Shown here: piece after piece, positions 35,411-41,330 of the stretch
Position numbering within the stretch: the stretch's first letter is position 1
Layout: the number at the start of each line of letters is the position of its first letter
Source: Candidatus Coprenecus stercoravium
GTDB lineage: Bacteria; Bacteroidota; Bacteroidia; Bacteroidales; UBA932
DNA length: 42,132 nucleotides
NCBI GenBank assembly: GCA_019116865.1
Contig: DXAW01000096.1
Span: forward strand, 1-42,132
Direction of reading: 5' to 3'
Position numbers and translations under genes: made by a program
The notes under the pieces: generated by a model
The model's database searches: none
What the model saw: the letters and a program-made list of their open reading frames with translations, nothing else
What the model was told of the DNA's origin: nothing

Positions 35411-35640
35411 GATTCTTTTAATTTTTCAGCAATGTATTTATCCGCATCCCTGATGCTGCAGCAGTATTCGCCATAGGCCCAGAGCACTTTCTCTCCGACA
35501 ATCATCCCGTCTTTCCTCCAACACCGATATACCTGAGGGTATTTTCCGGCAACACTCACAGCAGCCTTGGCGGCCTTCAATGTCTTGTGGAAAGAACCAG
35601 TAATGTGCTCATGAAAGCATTTCTCATATTCCTCATTCAT
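35407..35640 (-). CDS. 77-aa phage accessory protein
   Basis: MNEEYEKCFHEHITGSFHKT; helical, with a pair CC at ~60 (GEYCCSIRDADKYIAEKLKE). ATGA-type overlaps at both ends place it in the coupled row. Function unknown; may be an early host-control gene by position. Confidence 0.6.
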   Translation of the reverse strand: MNEEYEKCFHEHITGSFHKTLKAAKAAVSVAGKYPQVYRCWRKDGMIVGEKVLWAYGEYCCSIRDADKYIAEKLKES

Positions 35641-35855
35641 AGCGTTTCCATTTCCTTGATTGTGGCGATTCTGCAGGAGATGTCCTCCAGCAGAGAGGAC
35701 AGCTCTGAGACATCGGTGTCCAGGACTGAGGCGCAGCAGTGTGCCACGCGCAGGGCCGTCTCCTCATTAGGGGTATCTTTCGTAATGTAGAGCAGGTCAC
35801 GTAGCACGAGCAGTGCGGTGCGGATGAGCTCAAGTCTGTTAAGTCCTATTTCCAT
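35637..35855 (-). CDS. 72-aa helical phage accessory protein
   Basis: Start at the ATG 35855 (MEIGLNRLELIRTALLVLRD); a TTG 6 nt upstream is less likely. Strongly helical and Leu-rich, so it may form a small bundle. First gene of the overlapping leftward row 35855-34886. A TAAATTTA box in the leader is one base off the -7 consensus; the rightward ncRNA promoter is back to back. Confidence 0.6.
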   Translation of the reverse strand: MEIGLNRLELIRTALLVLRDLLYITKDTPNEETALRVAHCCASVLDTDVSELSSLLEDISCRIATIKEMETL

Positions 35856-35888
35856 AGTCAATTTCCGTTAAATTTATCTTGATTTTAT

Positions 35889-35919
35889 TTTGTTTTTTCA
35901 AGAAAATATGTTATCTTTG
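35889..35919 (+). promoter_or_regulatory. strong rightward promoter of the structured RNA
   Basis: TTTG at 35889-35892, 19 nt, TATCTTTG at 35912-35919: exact matches to both Bacteroidetes promoter elements at ideal spacing. The predicted start is near 35925, the first base of a GTAACC/GGTTAC hairpin. Confidence 0.75.
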
Positions 35920-35924
35920 TATCC

Positions 35925-36118
35925 GTAACCGAAAGGGTTACAGCAGAGGAATCCGAAACGCTTGAAAGGGAGTAGGAGAAACTAAAAAACCGAAGTTCTA
36001 AAATGCGACTGAGAATTGTTTTTAGAATTTGGTTCCTGAGCGTCGAGATTGAGTACTCGAAGTAAGGGCCAAAGGGGAGGCCGGAAAGGGCCGGCTTCCC
36101 CGCTTCGGTTTTAGTTTC
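35925..36118 (+). ncRNA. structured RNA with a four-way junction (novel candidate)
   Basis: 5' hairpin GTAACC-GAAAG-GGTTAC (35925-35941), a purine-rich spacer to 35977, then a four-way junction: P1 35978-35995 with 36103-36118 (16 bp, AA bulge), P2 35996-36003 with 36020-36027 (8 bp), P3 36028-36035 with 36066-36073 (8 bp with two G-U pairs) plus an inner stem 36043-36047 with 36056-36060, and P4 36074-36084 with 36091-36101 (11 bp, one G-U). The helices touch with a single unpaired base, 36102. I know no family with this layout; it is either a small RNA or a cis-leader of the gene at 36146. Confidence 0.75.
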
Positions 36119-36145
36119 ACAAAGATAGTTAAAAATTTCAAACGC

Positions 36146-36337
36146 ATGGCAGAAGAGAGCAACAACTGGGGAGGCCGCCGCGAGGGCGCTGGCCGCAAGA
36201 AGACCGGGCACGGCAAGTACTACGGATTCAACTCCACCCCGGAGGTGGAGCGGATCCTGGAGTCCGTGGGCAGGGGCAAGACGGCTTTCATCAACGAGGC
36301 CGTCGAGTTCTACGCCCGCCACAAGGGCCTGCTGTAG
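36146..36337 (+). CDS. 63-aa ribbon-helix-helix-like protein
   Basis: MAEESNNWGGRREGAGRKKT then STPEVERILESVGRGKTAFI. The Gly/Arg-rich N-terminus (GGRREGAGRK) resembles a flexible DNA-contacting arm and the rest suits a small RHH DNA-binding fold. It begins 27 nt after the RNA structure and has no other evident rightward promoter, so its message may carry the four-way junction as leader. Possible transcription regulator. Convergent with 36611. Confidence 0.7.
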   Translation: MAEESNNWGGRREGAGRKKTGHGKYYGFNSTPEVERILESVGRGKTAFINEAVEFYARHKGLL

Positions 36338-36359
36338 CACCGTGCTGTGTCCTCCTGCG

Positions 36360-36611
36360 TTACTCATCGGACTTTCCTTTATGAATGTCCTGGTCATTGT
36401 TGTGGCCGGGAATGAGCGCTTCCGGATCCTCCATGTCGGGGATAAAAAGTTCCGTGTCGCAGCCGAAGACGATGTCGTTGGCCGCCCGCATCAGGGTCTC
36501 GACGGCCTCCGGGGACTCTTCCCTGGGGACGGAGACGCTGATGAAGATAGTTCTCTGACCGTCATCGTCAAAACGGTCCGTAATGTTCAGTCTGTATTCT
36601 CTTTCGTTCAT
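36360..36611 (-). CDS. 83-aa acidic phage protein
   Basis: Start MNEREYRLNITDRFDDDGQR at 36611; a longer reading to 36674 overlaps the upstream gene and is less likely. Acidic (DDD, EESPEAVE, DMEDPEA), soluble, with a ferredoxin-like alternation of strand and helix. The acidity could mean DNA mimicry, but that is speculation. Last gene of a four-gene leftward row from 37560. Confidence 0.6.
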   Translation of the reverse strand: MNEREYRLNITDRFDDDGQRTIFISVSVPREESPEAVETLMRAANDIVFGCDTELFIPDMEDPEALIPGHNNDQDIHKGKSDE

Positions 36612-36612
36612 C

Positions 36613-36831
36613 TCAGTGTGTTTTGAATTGTTCGTTAAGAAATCTCCAGGAAAGGCCGGCGGGGGCCAGTACATACAGCGTTCCGGCTGCCATGTACGAG
36701 AACGGCGTCAGGGGGCCGTGGAGGCTCCATGAGCGGAGGACGGCTGCGCTGATCAGCAGCCCCAGCAGGACCACGGCGCAGGTCAGCGCGATGACGGCGC
36801 GGCGGCCGTCGAAGGGTTGGTTGTGTGACAT
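36613..36831 (-). CDS. small two-helix membrane protein
   Basis: 72 aa: MSHNQPFDGRRAVIALTCAV with membrane segments at ~13-32 and ~45-62. It is separated by 1 nt from the acidic protein. Membrane proteins encoded beside early regulators often act in superinfection exclusion, but nothing specific is seen here. Confidence 0.65.
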   Translation of the reverse strand: MSHNQPFDGRRAVIALTCAVVLLGLLISAAVLRSWSLHGPLTPFSYMAAGTLYVLAPAGLSWRFLNEQFKTH

Positions 36832-36843
36832 GATATTGTGTGT

Positions 36844-37272
36844 TTAGATGATGTTCCATAGCATATCGTCCTCCAGTGTGCTGTCGTCCCGACGGCCCCT
36901 GCGCACCCTTGATGACATGGTCCTGCCGGCTTCTCCGGATCTGCGCGTCCTTATCATGTCACCATGCAGGCTGACAATCTGAGGAACCAGCAGGACCAAC
37001 ATCATCATCGCACAGATCCTTCGCCTCAAGGGTGTCCAGTCGACACTGATGTTGTATCTCTTTATGGCCCACCACAGGGACATCTCCGTGCGGTGCTGCA
37101 CGCGCAGCTTGGCCTTGATGCTCGTTATGATATTGCGGACGGTGCTGACTGAGACGGGCACTCCGCTCCTGGTCGGGAGATGTTCCGGGATCTCCTTGTC
37201 GGCCAGGCCGAGGAAGACGAGCTCAAGCACCTCCTCCTGCCTGCGGGTCAGTCTCACTCCTTCCGTCCTCAT
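36844..37272 (-). CDS. LuxR-type HTH regulator with C-terminal membrane helix
   Basis: 142 aa. Residues ~7-70 are a GerE/LuxR-type HTH (LTRRQEEVLELVFLGLADKE, then VSTVRNIITSIKAKLRVQHR). Residues ~85-101 are a hydrophobic stretch (RICAMMMLVLLVPQIV) followed by a very basic tail. A membrane-tethered or membrane-responsive regulator is implied. It sits 3 nt from the previous gene. No receiver or sensor domain is present. Confidence 0.75.
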   Translation of the reverse strand: MRTEGVRLTRRQEEVLELVFLGLADKEIPEHLPTRSGVPVSVSTVRNIITSIKAKLRVQHRTEMSLWWAIKRYNISVDWTPLRRRICAMMMLVLLVPQIVSLHGDMIRTRRSGEAGRTMSSRVRRGRRDDSTLEDDMLWNII

Positions 37273-37275
37273 GGC

Positions 37276-37560
37276 TCAGCCCTCCGCTATCTCAGGCACT
37301 ATGTCCGTTCCGGCCAGTTCCGGGGCCTGTCCCCACACGCGGAAGATGCCGTAGTCCGCGAAGATCCTCTCGATGGCCATCTGCTCGGCAGGAGTGAGGC
37401 TGTACTGTCCCCTCAGGCGGTTGGCCCAGGAGGCCCTGGTGGAGATGTTGAGAGCGTGCATGATGCGCCGCTTGATGGCGGCCATGTTGCCGACGGTCAC
37501 CTGGGACCATCCCAGGGCGAAGCTCGTGCTGTTTTCCATTGTCGTATCCATATCATTCAT
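37276..37560 (-). CDS. 94-aa phage protein of unknown function
   Basis: Start set at 37560 (MNDMDTTMENSTSFALGWSQ) with GGGGGA ahead; a longer reading to 37599 is possible. Helical, with GNMAAIKRRIMHALNIST and SWANRLRGQYSLTPAEQMAI, the latter reminiscent of small DNA-binding or HTH-like Bacteroides proteins. First gene of the leftward row that includes the LuxR-type regulator; probably regulatory. Confidence 0.6.
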   Translation of the reverse strand: MNDMDTTMENSTSFALGWSQVTVGNMAAIKRRIMHALNISTRASWANRLRGQYSLTPAEQMAIERIFADYGIFRVWGQAPELAGTDIVPEIAEG

Positions 37561-37668
37561 CGTGGCTTCCCCCGCCGGTATCGCTCCGGGAACCGTCACG
37601 GTGCAGGCCGCTCCTGCCGGGGGAATGTTGACTATATTTGCACATCAAACCAAAAATACAGTCATATT

Positions 37669-38016
37669 ATGTCAAAACTCAATTCGAGGGACATCGCGTC
37701 CTATGGAGGCAACTACGAGTACATCACCCGCATCGCCTTCGATTCGTCCGACCATCACGACCCGCGCATCCATTGCTCTAACTTCGGGAGCCTCGCCGAG
37801 GCCGAGGGAACTCCCGCCTTCAGCGGCCGCCTCCTGTCCGTCAAGGACAACCTGCTCGATGCCATAGCCGCATTGGCCCGAAAGAGGACACTGAGCGCTG
37901 AACTGCTGGAATCAGCCAGGGCTTCCCTGCTTGGAGCTGCAACGGCAGAGGAGATCGGGCATGTCATCGACCTGCTTAGCGATGCGCTTAGGGCGCGTGG
38001 ACTCAAGTGCCGGTAG
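37669..38016 (+). CDS. 115-aa phage protein of unknown function
   Basis: MSKLNSRDIASYGGNYEYIT; the C-terminal half is helical (VKDNLLDAIAALARKRTLSA). A TATATTTG -7 box at 37633-37640 lies upstream. The last 105 nt overlap convergently with the leftward gene 37912-38256. Not recognised. Confidence 0.6.
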   Translation: MSKLNSRDIASYGGNYEYITRIAFDSSDHHDPRIHCSNFGSLAEAEGTPAFSGRLLSVKDNLLDAIAALARKRTLSAELLESARASLLGAATAEEIGHVIDLLSDALRARGLKCR

Positions 38017-38256
38017 CAGCACTGCGTAGGTGACGGCGAGCAGCACCAGATCAATGTCGGTGTAGCCCCAGCGGCTGACGTGGTTGCGGAACAGACGGAC
38101 GGACATCATGCCCTCGAAGATGAAAAACATCGTGAGGGCAAGCCACCGCTCTATCTCCTCCCGCTCCATGTCCAGGAACACCACGGCTGCTTCCAGCTCG
38201 GCATCGGTGTGCAGGGCCTTGGTCAGCAGCGCATCTTCCTCGGGCGTAATAGTCAT
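37912..38256 (-). CDS. 114-aa phage membrane protein
   Basis: MTITPEEDALLTKALHTDAE, then two hydrophobic segments (WLALTMFFIFEGMMSVRLF ~38-57, and DLVLLAVTYAVLLPALES ~70-87). The last third overlaps 37669-38016 in the other direction and may be a shadow there. It lies left of the operator cluster, so its promoter is probably repressor-controlled. Possible exclusion or early membrane protein. Confidence 0.55.
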   Translation of the reverse strand: MTITPEEDALLTKALHTDAELEAAVVFLDMEREEIERWLALTMFFIFEGMMSVRLFRNHVSRWGYTDIDLVLLAVTYAVLLPALESTRPKRIAKQVDDMPDLLCRCSSKQGSPG

Positions 38257-38284
38257 TTTTATCTATTTTTTTATTACTTTTGTT

Positions 38285-38341
38285 GCTTTACATTTGTAAA
38301 GCCAATTAAACATTTGTTTAGCCCGCTTTACAAGTGCAAAG
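38285..38341. promoter_or_regulatory. tripartite repressor operator with embedded promoter
   Basis: Three inverted repeats: GCTTTACA-TT-TGTAAAGC (38285-38302, centre 38293.5), TAAACA-TT-TGTTTA (38307-38320, centre 38313.5) and CTTTACA-AG-TGCAAAG (38326-38341, one mismatch, centre 38333.5). Centres are exactly 20 bp apart, two helical turns, so bound dimers would lie on one face. The first holds the rightward -7 box TACATTTG (38289-38296), suggesting autoregulation. A second -7 match, TACTTTTG, is at 38275-38282. Confidence 0.78.
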
Positions 38342-38391
38342 GAATAATAATTATTCCAATATTGCAACAAATTTTGGAATAAAATTACTCC
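38341..38391. promoter_or_regulatory. second class of palindromes in the repressor leader
   Basis: GGAATAAT-A-ATTATTCC (38341-38357, perfect arms) and the related GGAATAAAATTACTCC (38376-38391), the latter inside a larger stem ATTTTGGA/TCCAAAAT. They differ from the TTTACA operators, so another regulator may bind here, or they may shape the long leader RNA. Confidence 0.5.
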
Positions 38392-38413
38392 AAAATTGCA
38401 AATAAAATTATAT

Positions 38414-38818
38414 ATGACTGATAATAAAGAACTTGAAATTATTAAGAAACTGAAGGAGTGCGGTAAGTCTTCCTACTACATAGCCAAAAAGACGGGACTC
38501 AGCAATAGTTCTATCGCAAATTGGCTAAATGGCAAGACCTCTCCTAATCCGGCCAATATCGCAATATTGGAACACTTCTTCGAAATAGAGGATGGCAAGG
38601 GGTCCAACAACATCAACGCCGGGGTAATCAGTCATTCGACCGTTAACCAAGACAACCGCTCGTACTACAGCGACAGTCCGGATGTCCTCCGGGCCCGCAT
38701 CGAGCAGCTGGACCGACTGATAGAGGAAAAGGAATATAGGATCAAGGAGAAGGATGCGCAGATCAAGGAGAAGGATGCGCAGATCAAGGCCCTTTTAGAG
38801 ATCGTAGCCAAGAAATAA
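38414..38818 (+). CDS. Cro/C1-type HTH repressor with coiled-coil tail
   Basis: 134 aa; ATG at 38414 chosen over a TTG 18 nt upstream. Residues ~5-58 are an HTH_3 domain (KECGKSSYYIAKKTGLSNSS, then IANWLNGKTSPNP). There is no LexA-like peptidase domain; instead the C-terminus is a charged coiled coil with a duplicated heptad KEKDAQI encoded by two identical 21-nt units (38741-38761, 38762-38782). It likely binds the TTTACA operators as a dimer or tetramer. First gene of a rightward operon. Confidence 0.82.
   Translation: MTDNKELEIIKKLKECGKSSYYIAKKTGLSNSSIANWLNGKTSPNPANIAILEHFFEIEDGKGSNNINAGVISHSTVNQDNRSYYSDSPDVLRARIEQLDRLIEEKEYRIKEKDAQIKEKDAQIKALLEIVAKK
38741..38782 (+). repeat. two tandem 21-nt heptad repeats in the repressor
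   Basis: Two identical 21-nt units, period 7 codons, followed by a partial third (ATCAAGG). The period equals one coiled-coil heptad, so copy change keeps frame and alters coil length. Confidence 0.85.
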
Positions 38819-38839
38819 TAACCATTAAAACAATACATT

Positions 38840-39037
38840 ATGAGCAAGAAAGACAACAGCAAAGTGAGCGCGGAGCAGACCGGCCCCGCAGAACAGGCGC
38901 AGGAGACCGAAGTCACCGGCACATGGTGGGACAGGGTGCCCGAGGAGGAGAAGAAGAAGTACAACAGGGCCTGGCTGTACCATCTGTACGGGGACCTGAA
39001 GATTAGGATTTATGACATGGAGGCAGTCCTGAAATGA
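38840..39037 (+). CDS. probable antitoxin of the PIN-domain toxin
   Basis: 65 aa starting MSKKDNSKVSAEQTGPAEQA; a disordered N-terminus then WWDRVPEEEKKKYNRAWLYH and helical end. No clear VapB DNA-binding domain. The overlap with the PIN gene (ATGA) and antitoxin-first order make it the likely partner. Confidence 0.6.
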   Translation: MSKKDNSKVSAEQTGPAEQAQETEVTGTWWDRVPEEEKKKYNRAWLYHLYGDLKIRIYDMEAVLK

Positions 39038-39459
39038 GGTACTACATCGATACCAACATCCTGGCGTACCTTTTCGATGAGAACATGGACGAACTGAGCC
39101 CGGAGACGAAGAGGTTGATAGAGGACTATGGGACGTTGCTCTACACCAGTACTGTCTGCGTAAAGGAGTTTATCCACCTATGTCAGACCGGGAAGATAGG
39201 CAACAGCCGCAAGAACCGAAGACTTAGCTCTGATGAGTGGCTTGCGGCCCTGTACGACATGGGAGTCCGCATCGCTCCGGTCAACGAATACCATCTGAGG
39301 CAATACGCCGGACTGCCCTTCCACGGCGACCATTCCGACCCCGACGACCGGCTCATCATCGCCCAGGCGATATCCGACCGCATCCCGCTGGTCAGCTCCG
39401 ACCGTAAGTTCCACCTCTACGAGGAGGACGGGCTGGAGCTGGTCTTCAACAAGAGATAA
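39034..39459 (+). CDS. PIN-domain toxin (VapC-like)
   Basis: 141 aa. Metal-binding acids are in place: D6 in YIDTN, E45 in VKEF, D105 in DPDDRLIIAQA and D123 in SSDRKF. PIN toxins are Mg2+-dependent RNases, often cutting tRNA or rRNA. It is translationally coupled to the 65-aa gene, in the lysogeny operon behind the repressor, so it should be expressed in the lysogen. Plays a role in maintenance or defence. Confidence 0.85.
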   Translation: MRYYIDTNILAYLFDENMDELSPETKRLIEDYGTLLYTSTVCVKEFIHLCQTGKIGNSRKNRRLSSDEWLAALYDMGVRIAPVNEYHLRQYAGLPFHGDHSDPDDRLIIAQAISDRIPLVSSDRKFHLYEEDGLELVFNKR

Positions 39460-39485
39460 GACGCAACGACAAATAACATCATACC

Positions 39486-40214
39486 ATGACTCAGATACCC
39501 AAAAAACTGAATAAATGTCCGCTTGTGGATGTGATATTCGAGATGCGCTTCAACCCAATCGTTCCTCAAGAAGTCGTGTTCCCTATGATCTACAACCAAA
39601 TCAGCGGTGATTTCGGTCCTATTGAAGCACTTCCGGCCTCACAAATACCTTTACCTGTCCGCAACAATGACCCTACTCTGGAGTTCGTCCCCCTATTCAG
39701 ACTCAGGAGCAGACAAAACCAGAATCACATAATTCAAATCGGAACCAAAGTTGTGTCTTGGAGCTCTTCCCCGGTCTATTCAGGCTGGGAAGATTTCAAA
39801 AAATATTTAGAGTCCGGACTGAGCAAAGTTATCAGCAGCGGAGCGTTCAGCTATATTACCAGAATCGGATTCAGGGCCATCAACTTTTTTGAAAATGAAA
39901 ACATATTCAAAAAATTACGACTCAAAATACTGCTGGGAGACGAAGAGATTCCGTATAATCAGACCATGCTTAGAACTGAGATGGTAAATAATGATTTCAT
40001 CTCAACTGTTCAGATTATGAACGATGCGAATGTACACCTGCTGGCATCACGAAAAAAAGGATCACTAATAGATATCGACACATCGTTCATGCTCAATTCA
40101 ATCGACCTTAAAGTCGCAGAAGAGAAGATCAGTAAGGCTCACAGCATAGAAAAAGAAGTATTTTTCAGCCTATTAAGGCCTGAGCTTCTTGAATCTTTAG
40201 AGCCAGAACAATAA
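39486..40214 (+). CDS. TIGR04255 family protein
   Basis: 242 aa. The N-terminus MTQIPKKLNKCPLVDVIFEM then RFNP matches the opening of TIGR04255, a sporadically distributed family of unknown function. A central region (HIIQIGTKVVSWSSSPVYSG) and beta-strand runs follow. It starts 26 nt after the PIN toxin in one operon, and its G+C is visibly lower than the structural genes, suggesting separate acquisition. The combination with the next two genes is unassigned. Confidence 0.75.
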   Translation: MTQIPKKLNKCPLVDVIFEMRFNPIVPQEVVFPMIYNQISGDFGPIEALPASQIPLPVRNNDPTLEFVPLFRLRSRQNQNHIIQIGTKVVSWSSSPVYSGWEDFKKYLESGLSKVISSGAFSYITRIGFRAINFFENENIFKKLRLKILLGDEEIPYNQTMLRTEMVNNDFISTVQIMNDANVHLLASRKKGSLIDIDTSFMLNSIDLKVAEEKISKAHSIEKEVFFSLLRPELLESLEPEQ

Positions 40215-40218
40215 ATCG

Positions 40219-40226
40219 TATATTTG
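40219..40226 (+). promoter_or_regulatory. internal -7 box before the 90-aa gene
   Basis: TATATTTG, exact TAnnTTTG, ending 1 nt before the ATG at 40228. A near -33 (TTTA) lies at 40196-40199. If used, the start codon at 40261 (MAITGSQDSPAV) becomes more likely than 40228. Confidence 0.4.
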
Positions 40227-40227
40227 T

Positions 40228-40500
40228 ATGGATATTATAAGCCTAAGCAGCACAGTAATTATGGCCATAACAGGTTCTCAAGATTCTCCGGCGGTGACAA
40301 ACACTGACGAAAGTCATTGCACAGACATCATGCAACTTGAGCGGGCCTACGCAGACTCCCGAGATGTTAAAACATCCTGCACGGCGTATCTTCCACCTGT
40401 TAATCTTCACAAGGTATTTGAAGGGTTTCACAAGACTCAATTTTATGCAGATGTCTATAAAGGAAAGTCTTTGGGAGAGTTCATCAGAGTCGAAGATTAG
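40228..40500 (+). CDS. 90-aa protein of the TIGR04255 module
   Basis: MDIISLSSTVIMAITGSQDS; an internal ATG at 40261 is an alternative start. The C-terminal end (FHKTQFYADVYKGKSLGEFI) is the best-ordered part. Unknown family. It is 13 nt after TIGR04255 and 3 nt before the 204-aa gene, so the three are co-transcribed. May be an adaptor or inhibitor. Confidence 0.6.
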   Translation: MDIISLSSTVIMAITGSQDSPAVTNTDESHCTDIMQLERAYADSRDVKTSCTAYLPPVNLHKVFEGFHKTQFYADVYKGKSLGEFIRVED

Positions 40501-40503
40501 TAT

Positions 40504-41118
40504 ATGGCAAGAATAGATATCAGCACAGGTATCCTTACTACCGGAACAATAGTTTCCAGCATCCCTTGGGGACAAGGCGAGCCAGAACAGCCAGGCATAG
40601 TGCTTTCCAACGCATGTGACATTGAGCACAATAAAGCTGGATACGTGATTATAGCCGGTCTTGTTGATGCGAAAGAAACGCTGAAGGACTCCAAGGAATA
40701 CGCAAATTTGAATATAACCCCAGGTTCGGAACTGTCAAAAGGAAAGAAAAAGAGCCTTAAAAATTTTTTTGAGGACTATTTATTCAACAAAGGCATTACC
40801 AGGTACTATATGATATATCCATCAAAAGAACTGGAGCCATATATGCCGGCTATGATGGTGGATTTTCAGCATCTCATATCTATTCCTGTCAATGACATCA
40901 ACAGGCTAACTCTTGTTGCAGAGCTGAGATCTCCTTACAGGGAGGAAATGATGCATCACTTCACCGCCTACACGGCCCGGGTACCTGTGCCTAGAGAAGA
41001 GGTCTCGGACATCTTGCCGATGCTCACGGACCTTGACATAACTGACTCCCGGGACGGAAACGGGACGATTAACCATGGTCAGATTGAGTTCAACAGCACG
41101 CAACTTCCAAGCCCTTAA
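40504..41118 (+). CDS. 204-aa protein of the TIGR04255 module
   Basis: MARIDISTGILTTGTIVSSI then a segment PGIVLSNACDIEHNKAGYVI with a conserved-looking LSNACD, and YYMIYPSKELEPYMPAMMVD. It is an alpha/beta protein with no recognised active site. The end of the gene contains the 20-mer att arm site (41049-41068), so the gene abuts, and partly forms, the attachment region. A good place for a lysogenic-conversion gene. Confidence 0.65.
   Translation: MARIDISTGILTTGTIVSSIPWGQGEPEQPGIVLSNACDIEHNKAGYVIIAGLVDAKETLKDSKEYANLNITPGSELSKGKKKSLKNFFEDYLFNKGITRYYMIYPSKELEPYMPAMMVDFQHLISIPVNDINRLTLVAELRSPYREEMMHHFTAYTARVPVPREEVSDILPMLTDLDITDSRDGNGTINHGQIEFNSTQLPSP
41049..41068. repeat. 20-bp repeat: probable P' arm site
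   Basis: CCGGGACGGAAACGGGACGA, identical to 7227-7246 and matching 41221-41240 at 17 of 20. It lies 80 nt left of the attR core, while the first copy lies 52 nt right of the attL core. Two same-orientation copies around the core in attP form suggest integrase arm-type sites. Confidence 0.55.
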
Positions 41119-41148
41119 CAATTTGCAAAATGGAGAAAAAATGTAATA

Positions 41149-41240
41149 AGTCCTCTCTCCGCTACAAAAACAAATAATTTGCAGAGAGCCAGCCATTTAG
41201 CTGGCTCTCTCGGTATTCAGCCGGGACGGAATCTGGACGA
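41149..41240. repeat. attR core plus host copy of the att arm
   Basis: 41149-41170 is the 22-nt core, the leftover tRNA 3' end. After a 10-nt unlike stretch, 41181-41240 matches the attL arm 7187-7246 at ~93%, including the 10-bp hairpin and the 20-mer. The remaining gap to 41330 is non-coding, with a GAGGAC/GTCCTC inverted repeat near 41302-41315. Confidence 0.75.
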
Positions 41241-41330
41241 GAATGATATGATACGGCATTTTACATACGCATAACACATAAAGACAGAATATCAGCAGAA
41301 GGAGGACCGTCCTCTTTATTTTAATATATT

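Noticed and set aside
35862-36145. Retron or diversity-generating retroelement RNA
   Set aside because: No reverse transcriptase gene or template/variable repeat is present in the prophage.
35885-36397. 170-codon leftward frame covering the structured RNA and RHH gene
   Set aside because: Low-quality protein; the rightward promoter, RNA helices and RHH frame explain the region better.
41149-41170. A second tRNA gene at the right end
   Set aside because: Only the 3' T-arm and acceptor strand are present; it is the attR core fragment.
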